A stretch of DNA of 27,953 nt from CAYJAB01 sp964368305 (GCA_964368305.1 CAYJAB010000016.1:1-27953); one strand, 5' to 3'; positions 1 through 7,963 are shown, counted from the stretch's first letter. Notes: generated by a model from the letters alone, not told the origin. Program-made: numbers and translations.

Positions 1-15
1 AAAGAAAGCTTTCAT
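1..15 (-). CDS. Start of a further Tad-operon gene, cut by the window edge
   Basis: The first five codons (MKAFF) of an open frame run off the window. Its ATG overlaps the TGA stop of the tadC-like gene as ATGA. A purine-rich Shine-Dalgarno-like tract (GGAGAGGGGG) lies about 9 bases upstream, inside the tadC-like gene. In Bacillota Tad clusters a short Flp-type prepilin gene often follows tadC, and a short charged leader starting MKxFF would suit one. Five residues cannot establish that. Confidence 0.45.
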
Positions 16-779
16 AGACTCACCCCCTCTCCAAAAAAACTTGTGATAATAGATGTCATAATCATCAAAAATACAATTGTGACTCCAAACAATGGAAATA
101 TTCCCCACCATTGAAATGCCAATAACTCTGTTTTCTTACTTTCTTGCCTTATACTTCTTAACCATTTTGTAGTTGTTTGAATCATTCTATTTAATTGATG
201 ATAAGAATCCTCTTTTCCTATTGTGTTGTAACGGTAAATTAATTTCATTGCCCTTTGTATTTCCAATAGTTCATATTGTTGAAGAAAATTTGTATAACTG
301 CTCATCTCGATTGGTTTATTTTTTACATCCTCACTTAATAAAATAAGGTCTTTTTTCATAAGTTGGGGTGCATGTACAATTGATAAATCAATTGCCTTTA
401 CAACCGTATTATTTTGAAGCAGAACTTGTATTTGTCTTAACCATATTGGAAACTGAAAATGAATTTGTTTGACAGCAGCTTCCTTTTTTTGTTTGATTTT
501 TAAAAATTTCATTTTATATACAAATACACATAACGCTACAATAACCACGATGTACATAAAGTCAAATGATACAATTGGCCACAAAAGCAATAAAAATAAT
601 ATATTTCTACAACTCTTTAAACGTTTTAATTGCCAACTTTCGCTATGAAAATCTTCTAGTATTTTTTCTATTTGATAGACTTCTTTTTCAATAAAATATC
701 TATTAATATAATCAAAAATATAGTGATCCAAATAGATTGATATTAAAAGAAGTACAAGCATAATTAAGAAATAAAACAT
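12..779 (-). CDS. TadC-like pilus inner-membrane platform protein
   Basis: A 255-residue membrane protein with a hydrophobic N-terminus (residues 2-16), a hydrophobic pair around 59-90, a soluble middle part, and a C-terminal hydrophobic segment around 225-250. This layout fits the type II secretion F domain of the TadB/TadC family, membrane platforms that work with the TadA ATPase to assemble Flp/Tad pili. The family call rests mainly on layout and on its place directly after a TadB-like gene. Its start overlaps the end of the tadB-like gene by 16 bases and its stop overlaps the next start, which implies translational coupling. The upstream ribosome site is weak, in keeping with coupling. 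It could be a second TadB rather than TadC. Confidence 0.65.
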   Translation of the reverse strand: MFYFLIMLVLLLISIYLDHYIFDYINRYFIEKEVYQIEKILEDFHSESWQLKRLKSCRNILFLLLLWPIVSFDFMYIVVIVALCVFVYKMKFLKIKQKKEAAVKQIHFQFPIWLRQIQVLLQNNTVVKAIDLSIVHAPQLMKKDLILLSEDVKNKPIEMSSYTNFLQQYELLEIQRAMKLIYRYNTIGKEDSYHQLNRMIQTTTKWLRSIRQESKKTELLAFQWWGIFPLFGVTIVFLMIMTSIITSFFGEGVSL

Positions 780-1636
780 ATTTCTTCACTCTTTTCTATC
801 CATCTTTTTTGATAAATACGATGCGCCATCACTATTGTAGTAATAATAATCATAAAAAATAAAAATATACTTTCTTGATATAAAACAGTTGAAGTGGTTA
901 ATTCAATTTCAAGCAACATTTGTTTCGCAAGATATGCGATTAAAACAGACATACCACACATTAATACAATCTTGTTTTTCAATTCAATTCCTTTTTGTTT
1001 ATAATCAAAGATATCTTCAATCCAATCATCAATATCATCTTGAATTAAATTTAGTCCCTCATAATATGTATCTGCACCATAAAGTTCAACCGCACTTGCT
1101 AAAGTATGTAAATTAAAAACGATAAAATGAGGATAATGATTTTGAATAATACGCAACCCTTTTTCTACATCCCCTTTATTTTGAATTTCATCAATCGCCA
1201 ATAAGACAACTTCTTTTAGATGATAATTCAATATTTTTTCAGTTTCTATCAATGCATAAAGTATTTTTGGTTGATATTTAAATATCGCAATAAATTGTTG
1301 TAGATAAGATGTTAAATAATGAAATTCTCTCTCATATGCATTAAATTGGAATTGCCACATCACTAAAAGTGGAACACTTAAAATCAACACTAAAACCAAA
1401 AGTAAAATAAGCTCAATGTTTAGTGAAAAAAATAAACAAGAAATAATTAAAGTAAATATATACGACAATAATGTTAATAAGTGTTGCTTAAAGGAATACT
1501 TAAATCCCATAAATTGAATATTCTTCTTCAACAAATTAAAACTCCTTAAATTTAAACTGTGATATCTCATCCATTTTCTATCAATATTAAAAATAAATAA
1601 AATATAGATACAAATCAAAATTGCATAAAATATCAT
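764..1636 (-). CDS. TadB-like pilus inner-membrane platform protein
   Basis: A 290-residue membrane protein. Hydrophobic segments lie near residues 1-17, 50-95 (two spans) and at the C-terminus (about 225-275). Between them is a soluble helical region (about 100-220) like the type II secretion F domain found in TadB. It follows the TadA-like ATPase gene directly, and its ATG overlaps that gene's TGA as ATGA. In the Tad system the paired TadB/TadC proteins form the membrane base on which the ATPase acts. Sequence divergence is high, so the assignment leans on topology and gene order. A 75-codon open frame on the opposite strand within this gene is an antisense shadow. Confidence 0.7.
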   Translation of the reverse strand: MIFYAILICIYILFIFNIDRKWMRYHSLNLRSFNLLKKNIQFMGFKYSFKQHLLTLLSYIFTLIISCLFFSLNIELILLLVLVLILSVPLLVMWQFQFNAYEREFHYLTSYLQQFIAIFKYQPKILYALIETEKILNYHLKEVVLLAIDEIQNKGDVEKGLRIIQNHYPHFIVFNLHTLASAVELYGADTYYEGLNLIQDDIDDWIEDIFDYKQKGIELKNKIVLMCGMSVLIAYLAKQMLLEIELTTSTVLYQESIFLFFMIIITTIVMAHRIYQKRWIEKSEEICFIS

Positions 1637-2643
1637 TTTTTATCATCTTCTTTCTTTTTTATTTTCCATTTTTCTTTCAGTTCTAATGGTATTTCTAATG
1701 CTCTTTTTTTGTCTTTATGATAGATTGTTTCTACAATCATGTTGGACATCTCATCCACCGTAAAGTAACATATTTCTTTAATGTATCTTTGAATCCCTTT
1801 TGTACTCACTACCGATTCAACATGTATTCCAATATCTATTACTTCATGTATCATATGTAACAATGTCTTGTTTGTTAATTCAACACCTGGAAACATATGT
1901 AAAATCCTTTTAGGAATAGAAGATGCTTTATCCGAATGAATTGTACTTAATAATTTTGCGCCTGTAGATACAGACTGCAACAATTGCACAACTTCATGAC
2001 TTCTAACCTCAGAAACTAAAATCCAGTTTGGTCTTTGTCTAAGGCATGTTTTTATTGCTGTTTCATAGTTGAAATGTTCATTTACTTTCATCATGACACT
2101 ATCCTTTGAAGGATGAATCACTGCATATTGAATTTCTAAACTATCTTCTATTGTAATAACTCTTTCATGTGGCAAGATATAATTAGATAGATACTTTACA
2201 AGTTCTGTCTTTCCACTTCCTGGTAAACCACTAACCATCACATTCGCATGGTTTTCTACACATAGTTTTAAAAAATTCAGTATTGCTTTATTCGCATACT
2301 TTGTTTGTAGTAACATTTCATCATTTAATCGAATTATCGCAGGTGTTTTTCTTATTGAAATACTGTTTCCACTTCTAGCAATACTGTTGTGTACAATACT
2401 AATTCTCATTTGTGACGTTTCACTTTCAACAACAGGAAAAGATGCATTAAACGGTAAGTTTGTATGATTCGCAAGTTTATAACATAGTTGCTCCATAAAA
2501 TGTATATCCGTAAAATCTTTAATACGATATCTTCCTTTTACTAAATGATCTACCCACAGTTCTCTACCATTAAAATTAATATCGGTAATATTTACATCTT
2601 TTATATAAGGTGTTAATACACCATAATCAAATTCATTCATCAT
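1633..2643 (-). CDS. TadA/CpaF-like pilus secretion ATPase
   Basis: A secretion ATPase of the type II/IV (VirB11-like) family powering Tad pilus assembly. Visible motifs, numbered from the chosen start: Walker A GLPGSGKTE at about 139-147, an acidic box ITIEDS at about 163-168, a Walker-B-type stretch ILVSEVR at about 208-214, and a histidine box STIHSD soon after. At about 336 residues it is shorter than typical CpaF/TadA (over 400), with most of the loss at the N-terminus. The frame extends to a TTG at 2649, but I prefer one of the tandem ATGs at 2643 or 2640. Both overlap the end of the cpaB-like gene, and no clear ribosome site separates them. Confidence 0.85.
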   Translation of the reverse strand: MMNEFDYGVLTPYIKDVNITDINFNGRELWVDHLVKGRYRIKDFTDIHFMEQLCYKLANHTNLPFNASFPVVESETSQMRISIVHNSIARSGNSISIRKTPAIIRLNDEMLLQTKYANKAILNFLKLCVENHANVMVSGLPGSGKTELVKYLSNYILPHERVITIEDSLEIQYAVIHPSKDSVMMKVNEHFNYETAIKTCLRQRPNWILVSEVRSHEVVQLLQSVSTGAKLLSTIHSDKASSIPKRILHMFPGVELTNKTLLHMIHEVIDIGIHVESVVSTKGIQRYIKEICYFTVDEMSNMIVETIYHKDKKRALEIPLELKEKWKIKKKEDDKK

Positions 2644-3349
2644 ACGCAATATATGGAATCACTTTAGATTCTTCATTTAATTCACAATCATAGTTGTCAT
2701 CATAATTTGTAGCAATTGCCATTAAGGAAATTTCACCAACTTCTTGTGCGCTTTCCATATACGGAATATACATCTCATCAATCGCTAAAACAACTACATA
2801 AGGAATTTTTGTGCTTTCTGGATTTTTTAAATCCAATCCTTTTCGATCTTTGACACCGACAACTCTGACTCCTTTTAATAAATAATCCACAACAGGTTTT
2901 TCGTTTCGTATTGCAATCGACACATAAATATCCACTTTTTGTCCTACAACAATTGTATTTCCTGCCATTTCTTTTAAATCAGTAGATAAAGAATAAGCAA
3001 CTTGCTCATCCTTTAATAACATTGCAGGATAATCTGGTAAGTCTTCTTCATTAAATAGAATTTCTTTATATAAAAAACTTCCTTTTGGTAATGTAGATTG
3101 AATATCCAAATATTTACCAATCACATCACTTTCACTTGTATAAATTCCATCATGTACATAAAGGCGTGGTACTTCAATTGTCATTAAATCCTCTTTTTCA
3201 ATTTTGTCACGTGGATAAAGTGTTTCTTTTACTACACTTACCTCTACAAGATCAATTGTATGTTCTAACATAATTTGAAATACAATGTAGTTTAGTGTAC
3301 ATAACATAATAATTGATACAAATCCAATCAATTTCTTTTTATTCTTCAT
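2633..3349 (-). CDS. CpaB/RcpC-like SAF-domain pilus assembly protein
   Basis: A 238-residue protein with one N-terminal membrane anchor (residues about 7-27) and an extracytoplasmic part. The segment around 38-100 reads like a SAF domain: V-V-K-x-T-L-Y-P-R-D-x-I, then a T-I-E-V-P-R strand and a stretch ending P-K-G-S-F-L. This is the layout of CpaB/RcpC, which in Tad systems sits at the cell envelope and supports pilus assembly or secretion. It overlaps the gene before it by 11 bases and the ATPase gene after it by 8-11 bases. In a Gram-positive cell it would act at the outer face of the membrane. The C-terminal half is too diverged to assign. Confidence 0.75.
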   Translation of the reverse strand: MKNKKKLIGFVSIIMLCTLNYIVFQIMLEHTIDLVEVSVVKETLYPRDKIEKEDLMTIEVPRLYVHDGIYTSESDVIGKYLDIQSTLPKGSFLYKEILFNEEDLPDYPAMLLKDEQVAYSLSTDLKEMAGNTIVVGQKVDIYVSIAIRNEKPVVDYLLKGVRVVGVKDRKGLDLKNPESTKIPYVVVLAIDEMYIPYMESAQEVGEISLMAIATNYDDNYDCELNEESKVIPYIAYDE

Positions 3350-3710
3350 AAATATGCTCCTCTATCATCGTTTCTTCCAAAATAATATTGTTTTTAATAA
3401 ATCCATTTTCATCTATGATTTCAATTTTAAACCGAAGTAGTAATGGTTCTTTGTAATATCCCATTAAACTGATATCATATGTATATCCTGCATGTAGCAT
3501 CGGGTTAATCGTAGATAAAAATACTTCCATTGCTTTGTAGCTTGTAACCTCCTCTTCATGAATTAGATGATTAATTGTATATGAAATAGAATGCTTTAAC
3601 GCAGATGAAGTTGTGCTTCTTAAATCTTCATACTTTATGTACCAAGAAAATGCAATGAATATCGCAAGCAACATAATCATCAAAGCAAAAGATAAAATTG
3701 CTCCCTTCAC
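3339..3710 (-). CDS. Small membrane-anchored protein heading the Tad operon
   Basis: A 123-residue protein I do not recognise. It begins with MKGAI, then a hydrophobic segment (about 4-24) and a mostly polar remainder with an acidic end (EEHIYEE). The start is GTG, preceded 4-5 bases upstream by a good GAGGTGAT ribosome site. It is the first gene of the Tad operon and overlaps the cpaB-like gene by 11 bases. Position and one N-terminal span suggest a TadE-like or pseudopilin-like component. However, I see no clear prepilin peptidase cleavage motif (G/A before F-T-L-x-E), so no function is claimed. Confidence 0.6.
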   Translation of the reverse strand: MKGAILSFALMIMLLAIFIAFSWYIKYEDLRSTTSSALKHSISYTINHLIHEEEVTSYKAMEVFLSTINPMLHAGYTYDISLMGYYKEPLLLRFKIEIIDENGFIKNNIILEETMIEEHIYEE

Positions 3711-3773
3711 TTTATCACCTCACTATTTAATACAATATAAAAAACATAGTTACCTAAATTTATATTCATAAAT

Positions 3774-3806
3774 AAAAAAAGCGATAAATTTTCATTTATC
3801 GCTTTT
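3774..3806 (-). terminator. Rho-independent terminator of the rnf operon
   Basis: Read on the minus strand, AAAGCGATAAAT pairs with ATTTATCGCTTT across a short loop and is followed by a T tract. It begins four bases after the rnfB stop codon, so the shortened rnfB is genuinely the last gene of its transcript. Confidence 0.85.
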
Positions 3807-3809
3807 AGA

Positions 3810-4118
3810 TTATGCTGTTACGCTAATAGTTTCTCCATCTGGACCAGGCGTTTGTGCAAGATAATCTGCAATTTCTTGTCTTACTTCTGGCTTACATGGC
3901 TTACACATAGAAACCGTATTTACATTTTTTTCAACTAAAGCAGCTGCATATCCACTACATCCTGGATATCCACATCCACCACAGTTGAATCCAGGTAGTC
4001 TAGCAATTACACCTTCTACCCTTTCATCTTCTTTAACATAGAATACAATTGAGGCAATCGCTAAAACAGCACCCAAAATTAATCCCATAACTAACATTAC
4101 GACGATAGCTTTTTCCAT
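3810..4118 (-). CDS. rnfB: RnfB, shortened: membrane anchor and Fe-S domain only
   Basis: RnfB is the Rnf subunit that normally passes electrons from reduced ferredoxin into the complex. This 102-residue protein has the N-terminal membrane span (about 5-27) and the RnfB-type Fe-S domain. Cys46, Cys49 and Cys54 lie in NCGGCGYPGC, with Cys72 and an additional Cys75 downstream. It then stops at residue 102. Usual RnfB proteins (about 190 residues in E. coli RsxB, longer in clostridia) go on into two or more 4Fe-4S ferredoxin motifs, which are absent here. The stop is followed at once by a terminator, so this does not look like a frameshift. A good AGGAG site lies upstream. Ferredoxin contact must differ from the standard complex, or another protein supplies it. 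Confidence 0.88.
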   Translation of the reverse strand: MEKAIVVMLVMGLILGAVLAIASIVFYVKEDERVEGVIARLPGFNCGGCGYPGCSGYAAALVEKNVNTVSMCKPCKPEVRQEIADYLAQTPGPDGETISVTA

Positions 4119-4129
4119 AATTTTCTCCT

Positions 4130-4300
4130 TTAATATTGCTTGCTTGGGTGATTACCACAAGACGCAATACTACAACCATTACATTCAGATTTTAAATCTT
4201 CACATCCACTTGGCACAGGTGTTTTATGATTAACATAATATAACCCTGCATATAATGCCGATAATGAAACAATAAAAATAATTCCATACACTATTGACAT
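4130..4300 (-). CDS. Cysteine-rich single-span membrane microprotein in the rnf operon
   Basis: A 56-residue open frame filling the gap between rnfA and rnfB. Its ATG overlaps the rnfA stop as TAATG, and it ends 11 bases before rnfB with the rnfB ribosome site in between. Residues about 3-22 are hydrophobic. A short linker leads to Cys33, Cys40, Cys43 and Cys48, in the order C-x6-C-x2-C-x4-C, then a short polar tail. The C-x2-C-x4-C end and small size recall the FeoB-associated Cys-rich membrane proteins. That likeness is by pattern only. Coupling to rnfA and loss of the ferredoxin domains from neighbouring RnfB suggest it may bind an Fe-S centre or metal for the Rnf complex. That is inference. 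Confidence 0.75.
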   Translation of the reverse strand: MSIVYGIIFIVSLSALYAGLYYVNHKTPVPSGCEDLKSECNGCSIASCGNHPSKQY

Positions 4301-4872
4301 TATACTAACCCTGTCAATCCTGTAAATGCCAACGCCATAATTGCGGCCACAATTAATGCGATTGGATTCCCTTTAAAACTTGCAGGAACATTACTTGTAT
4401 CAAGTCTTTCTCTGATTGTAGAGAAAATAATTAATACCATACCAAATCCAACAGGAACTGCGATTGAATTAACTAACATTTCTGTTATATTATACCCTTT
4501 TGAGATATTATCTAATGCTACATAAAGTACAGCACAGTTTGTCGTGATTAGAGGCAAATAAATCCCTAAAGATTTATATAAACTTGGTGAGAATTTTTTT
4601 ACTAACATCTCTGTTAATTGAACAAAAGATGCGATTACTAAAATAAATGTTAATAAATCCATATATACAATATCTAGTGGGAAAAGTACTAAATAATATA
4701 AAGCATATGTAATAACACTCGCTCCAATAATAACAAATGCAACCGCTGCACTCATTCCAACGGCAGAACTTAGTTTTCTACTAACACCCATCATTGGACA
4801 CATTCCTAAGAATTTAGTAAGTACGATATTATTAATTAATATCGCCGATAAGAATAATGTTAACAACTCCAT
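4300..4872 (-). CDS. rnfA: RnfA, integral membrane subunit of the Rnf complex
   Basis: A 190-residue membrane protein with about six spans. It shows the RnfA/NqrE hallmark near the N-terminus (NNIVLTKFLGMCPMMG, about 14-29) and the matching half-repeat TTNCAVLYVALDN (about 110-122). The paired conserved cysteines in these halves are thought to hold an intramembrane iron centre in Rnf/Nqr, as established for the family. A ribosome site (AAGGAG) lies inside the end of rnfE. The gene is separated from rnfE by two bases and overlaps the cysteine-rich microprotein by one base. Length is normal for the family. Confidence 0.95.
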   Translation of the reverse strand: MELLTLFLSAILINNIVLTKFLGMCPMMGVSRKLSSAVGMSAAVAFVIIGASVITYALYYLVLFPLDIVYMDLLTFILVIASFVQLTEMLVKKFSPSLYKSLGIYLPLITTNCAVLYVALDNISKGYNITEMLVNSIAVPVGFGMVLIIFSTIRERLDTSNVPASFKGNPIALIVAAIMALAFTGLTGLV

Positions 4873-4874
4873 AA

Positions 4875-5510
4875 TTATTTAACTCCTTTCTTACCGCGAT
4901 TGTTAAACGCAACTAATGCTGCAGCTAATACCGCAAATGTAACAAATGCACCCATTGGCTGACTAAATAATGAAATAACATATTCCTCTGGAATTAAACG
5001 AATTTCAAATAGTGGTTCTCCTGTAACAGAATTTGTCATATTCAGTACGCCTGTTGAGAAGATTTGTCTAATTGCAGAAATTAATACAATCCCAAACGTA
5101 TATCCTAACCCCATCCCCAATGCATCTATTGCTGAATCAAGGACATTGTTTTTACTTGCGAACGCTTCTGCTCTTCCTAGGATGATACAGTTAACCACAA
5201 TCAATGGAATAAAAACACCAAGTGCAACATCGATTGCTGGAGAATATGCTTTAATAATTAACTCAACACTTTTTACAAGTGCTGCAATAACAACGATATA
5301 AACAGGAATACGGATCTCATTTGGAATAATCTTTCTCATTAAACTGATAATCACATTTGACCCAATTAATACAGCGATAACCGCAATTCCCATACCTATA
5401 GAATTATTTAATGAGGTAGATACAGCCAATGCTGAACATAACCCAAGATATAATCCAAATACTGGATTTTCGCGGATAAATCCTGCTTTAAAATTATCTA
5501 ATTTACTCAT
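4875..5510 (-). CDS. rnfE: RnfE, integral membrane subunit of the Rnf complex
   Basis: A 211-residue, roughly six-span protein of the RnfE/NqrD family, the inverted partner of RnfA. It starts MSKLDNFKAGFIRENPVFG and carries the conserved IPLIVVNCIILGRAEAFAS block (about 101-119), whose cysteine pairs with those of RnfA at the intramembrane iron site. Its ATG overlaps the end of rnfG by eight bases. The ribosome site GGAGGT is embedded in the last rnfG codons, so the two are translationally coupled. The final residues (NNRGKKGVK) are a cytoplasm-style basic tail. Confidence 0.95.
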   Translation of the reverse strand: MSKLDNFKAGFIRENPVFGLYLGLCSALAVSTSLNNSIGMGIAVIAVLIGSNVIISLMRKIIPNEIRIPVYIVVIAALVKSVELIIKAYSPAIDVALGVFIPLIVVNCIILGRAEAFASKNNVLDSAIDALGMGLGYTFGIVLISAIRQIFSTGVLNMTNSVTGEPLFEIRLIPEEYVISLFSQPMGAFVTFAVLAAALVAFNNRGKKGVK

Positions 5511-6459
5511 CTTGACCTCCTAAATTACTAGCATCTTGCATAGCAATTGCAACGGCACTCATAAGCGATCTACTTGTATATGTAGCTCCATTTACAGAAT
5601 CTACTTCTTGATTTAAGTCATGAATACTTAGCCCGCTAAATGTATCGTAGAATGATTGATTTAACGCAAAATCACCTATTCCTAATGTATCGCTAAATAC
5701 AATAAACTCTACAGATACAACTTCACCATTTGAAATTTTCACTTCAACTTCATTTCGTTCATAGTTTTCAGGATGATAAGAATCCATTATTCCATAGCCA
5801 TCCACAAGAATATGATAACTTGTAACATTGTTTTCAACAGTGATATTTTTAATTTCTCCTTGGTATCGAGAAACCTCTTCACTATTTAACTTCACAGGTT
5901 TATCAAGCGTTACATCTGGTTTAAATTCTGGAATATCGTTTGCTTCATTGTATTTTGTCCCTGTAATCTCTGCATGCACTTTCTTCGCATGATCAATTGC
6001 ATTTACAATTGCAGTACTTGAAACAGTTGCTCCACTTATTGTATCAATATTTTGATCGAATTCTGTCCCGATAACTTGATTAATGAAATCCTCTTGCATG
6101 ATTTTATCCCCAAATCCTGGAGTATCATTAAAGGTAATAACTGAATATCCAACAATCGTATTATTCGCATCAAATCCAATCATAAATGTATTAACACCTT
6201 GATATCCAAAGATGTTCATTTTATAAACATATCTATCATTTCCTGCTTCAAATACTTTTTCAACAATATTTTCTTCATCTGTATATTCAATTTGTTTAAA
6301 CTCTGCATCTGGGAAAATCGCAATCAAGTTGACTTTTTCAGAAGCAAGTTTATTTTCTTCGATTTGTTCATACGTTCCTTCATAAACAAACCCTAATAAT
6401 CCACCTGCAACAGCACTAACGATTGCTAAAAAGAAAGCTAAATATATTATTCTTTTCAT
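5503..6459 (-). CDS. rnfG: RnfG with two tandem FMN-binding domains
   Basis: RnfG is the extracytoplasmic flavoprotein of the Rnf complex, with covalently bound FMN. I start it at the ATG at 6459 (MKRIIYLAFF), six bases after an AGGAGG site. The longer frame would begin upstream of that site, inside rnfD. The protein has 318 residues: a membrane anchor (about 3-23), a first FMN_bind domain ending in DTISGATVSS (attachment threonine near 145), and a second ending in DSVNGATYTS (threonine near 293). Standard RnfG has one such domain and about 200 residues. The second domain resembles the tail of RnfD in this operon more than the first domain does, sharing HPxxY, FSDTxGIGD and a matching end. 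No flavin transferase (ApbE) gene is in the window. Confidence 0.92.
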   Translation of the reverse strand: MKRIIYLAFFLAIVSAVAGGLLGFVYEGTYEQIEENKLASEKVNLIAIFPDAEFKQIEYTDEENIVEKVFEAGNDRYVYKMNIFGYQGVNTFMIGFDANNTIVGYSVITFNDTPGFGDKIMQEDFINQVIGTEFDQNIDTISGATVSSTAIVNAIDHAKKVHAEITGTKYNEANDIPEFKPDVTLDKPVKLNSEEVSRYQGEIKNITVENNVTSYHILVDGYGIMDSYHPENYERNEVEVKISNGEVVSVEFIVFSDTLGIGDFALNQSFYDTFSGLSIHDLNQEVDSVNGATYTSRSLMSAVAIAMQDASNLGGQDE

Positions 6460-6469
6460 TTTATACCTC

Positions 6470-7963
6470 CTACTCATTCGCTGCATTTATCGCAGCAACT
6501 ACGGCACTAATGAAAGATTTACTTGTAAATGTCGCACTATTTACAGTATCTACTTCAACGCTTAAATCATCAATAGAAAGACCTTTAAACACTTCATAAT
6601 AATCTTCATTCACGACAAGATCACCAATACCAACTGTATCACTGAATACTTTCATATCCACCGCTACAATTTTTCTTTCATCCACATTGACAATAACCTC
6701 AACTTGATTTGGATTATATTTATCAGGATGATCTGAATTCACCATTCCATATCCTGCCACACTTACAAGATATGTTTTAACTGGCCCCTCAGATATAACC
6801 TCAAGTATTTCTGTTGAATAAAGATCAACAGATGCATCATTCATCGCGACCTTTTTATCAAATAATATTGTGTCTTCCGAACTATCTACACTTTGATCAA
6901 CTTCTTCTAATAAAGTTCCCGTTAACATCGTAAATGAGAACCCTAAAAATGCAATAGCTACAAAAATACCAAAGTATATTTTATCTCTTTTAATTTGTAC
7001 ACCATCCATCATTCTTTCAATTAATGGCGTCAACATATTCATAATTAAGATTGAGAATACTACACCCTCAGGTAAATTAGCTGCAATACGAATTAAAACA
7101 GTCAATGTTGCAGCACCTACCGCAAATACAATACGTCCAGAACTTGATGTTGGATTTGTTACAGGATCTGTTAACATAAATACAGCTCCAAACATAACTC
7201 CACCCGTTAATATATGATACATTGGATACCATAACCCAACATCATGTACCATCGCGATTGTATATGTAAATACAAAAATTGAAGCAATATAAACAACTGG
7301 TACTTTCCAATCAATTACTTTTCTAATCGCAAGGTAAATACCTACCACTAAAATTACAAGTGAACTTGTTTCTCCAATTGCACCAGGATACATTCCAATA
7401 AACAGATTAGATAATCCACCAAATTGGGATAATAACGCATCAATACTTGTTTGACTTGTTAATAGCCATCCTTTACTCGCAATCTCAGTAACTGGTGTTG
7501 CTGATGTAACAAGATCAACAGAAACAGACCCTGCAAAACTTGCGAAGATTACAGCACGACCCACTGCAGCTGGATTAAAGATATTTTGTCCAAATCCACC
7601 AAACAATAACTTCGCAACTACAACCGCAAATATTGTTGAAACCGCCACTGCATAATAAGTCGTACTTACTGTACATGTTAATGTTAAAATCATTGGCGTA
7701 ATATAAGGAAACGATGCATTAAAATGTTCTTTTACATTGCGTTTTGTCATCCACGCAAATAATCCTTCACTCATATAACTCACAACAAGTGATACTGCCA
7801 TTAATCCTATAATTTTCAATCCAAAGTCAGTACCATATTCAGTAAAATAATAAAATAATGAAAATGCAAACACAGCTAGTAAACCAAATCCTAGTTGCAT
7901 CATAATATTTTTCGTACTTTGGGCTTGACGATAATTAGGACTTACTCTAAATGTTTTTTTCAT
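6470..7963 (-). CDS. rnfD: RnfD fused to a C-terminal FMN-binding domain
   Basis: The N-terminal part (about 1-345) is RnfD/NqrB, a membrane subunit with about ten spans. It includes FGGFGQNIFNPAAVGRA (about 121-137) and a VTSATP motif whose Thr156 is the likely covalent FMN site. After the last span a further extracytoplasmic domain of about 110 residues (about 385-497) is present, ending DTVNSATFTS, where Thr478 sits in the attachment position. This is an FMN_bind domain of RnfG type, with serine in place of the usual glycine. Normal RnfD has about 310-350 residues; this one has 497. The stop codon touches the ribosome site of rnfG. A 12-base gap to rnfC contains a GGAGAG site. Confidence 0.92.
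   Translation of the reverse strand: MKKTFRVSPNYRQAQSTKNIMMQLGFGLLAVFAFSLFYYFTEYGTDFGLKIIGLMAVSLVVSYMSEGLFAWMTKRNVKEHFNASFPYITPMILTLTCTVSTTYYAVAVSTIFAVVVAKLLFGGFGQNIFNPAAVGRAVIFASFAGSVSVDLVTSATPVTEIASKGWLLTSQTSIDALLSQFGGLSNLFIGMYPGAIGETSSLVILVVGIYLAIRKVIDWKVPVVYIASIFVFTYTIAMVHDVGLWYPMYHILTGGVMFGAVFMLTDPVTNPTSSSGRIVFAVGAATLTVLIRIAANLPEGVVFSILIMNMLTPLIERMMDGVQIKRDKIYFGIFVAIAFLGFSFTMLTGTLLEEVDQSVDSSEDTILFDKKVAMNDASVDLYSTEILEVISEGPVKTYLVSVAGYGMVNSDHPDKYNPNQVEVIVNVDERKIVAVDMKVFSDTVGIGDLVVNEDYYEVFKGLSIDDLSVEVDTVNSATFTSKSFISAVVAAINAANE

Noticed and set aside
889..1116. 75-codon open frame on the plus strand inside the tadB-like gene
   Set aside because: It is antisense to a well-supported membrane protein gene, lacks a ribosome site and has no recognisable content.
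3810..4118. Frameshift explanation for the short RnfB
   Set aside because: The region after the stop contains only a terminator and then the Tad operon; no ferredoxin-type CxxCxxCxxxC codons appear in any frame there.
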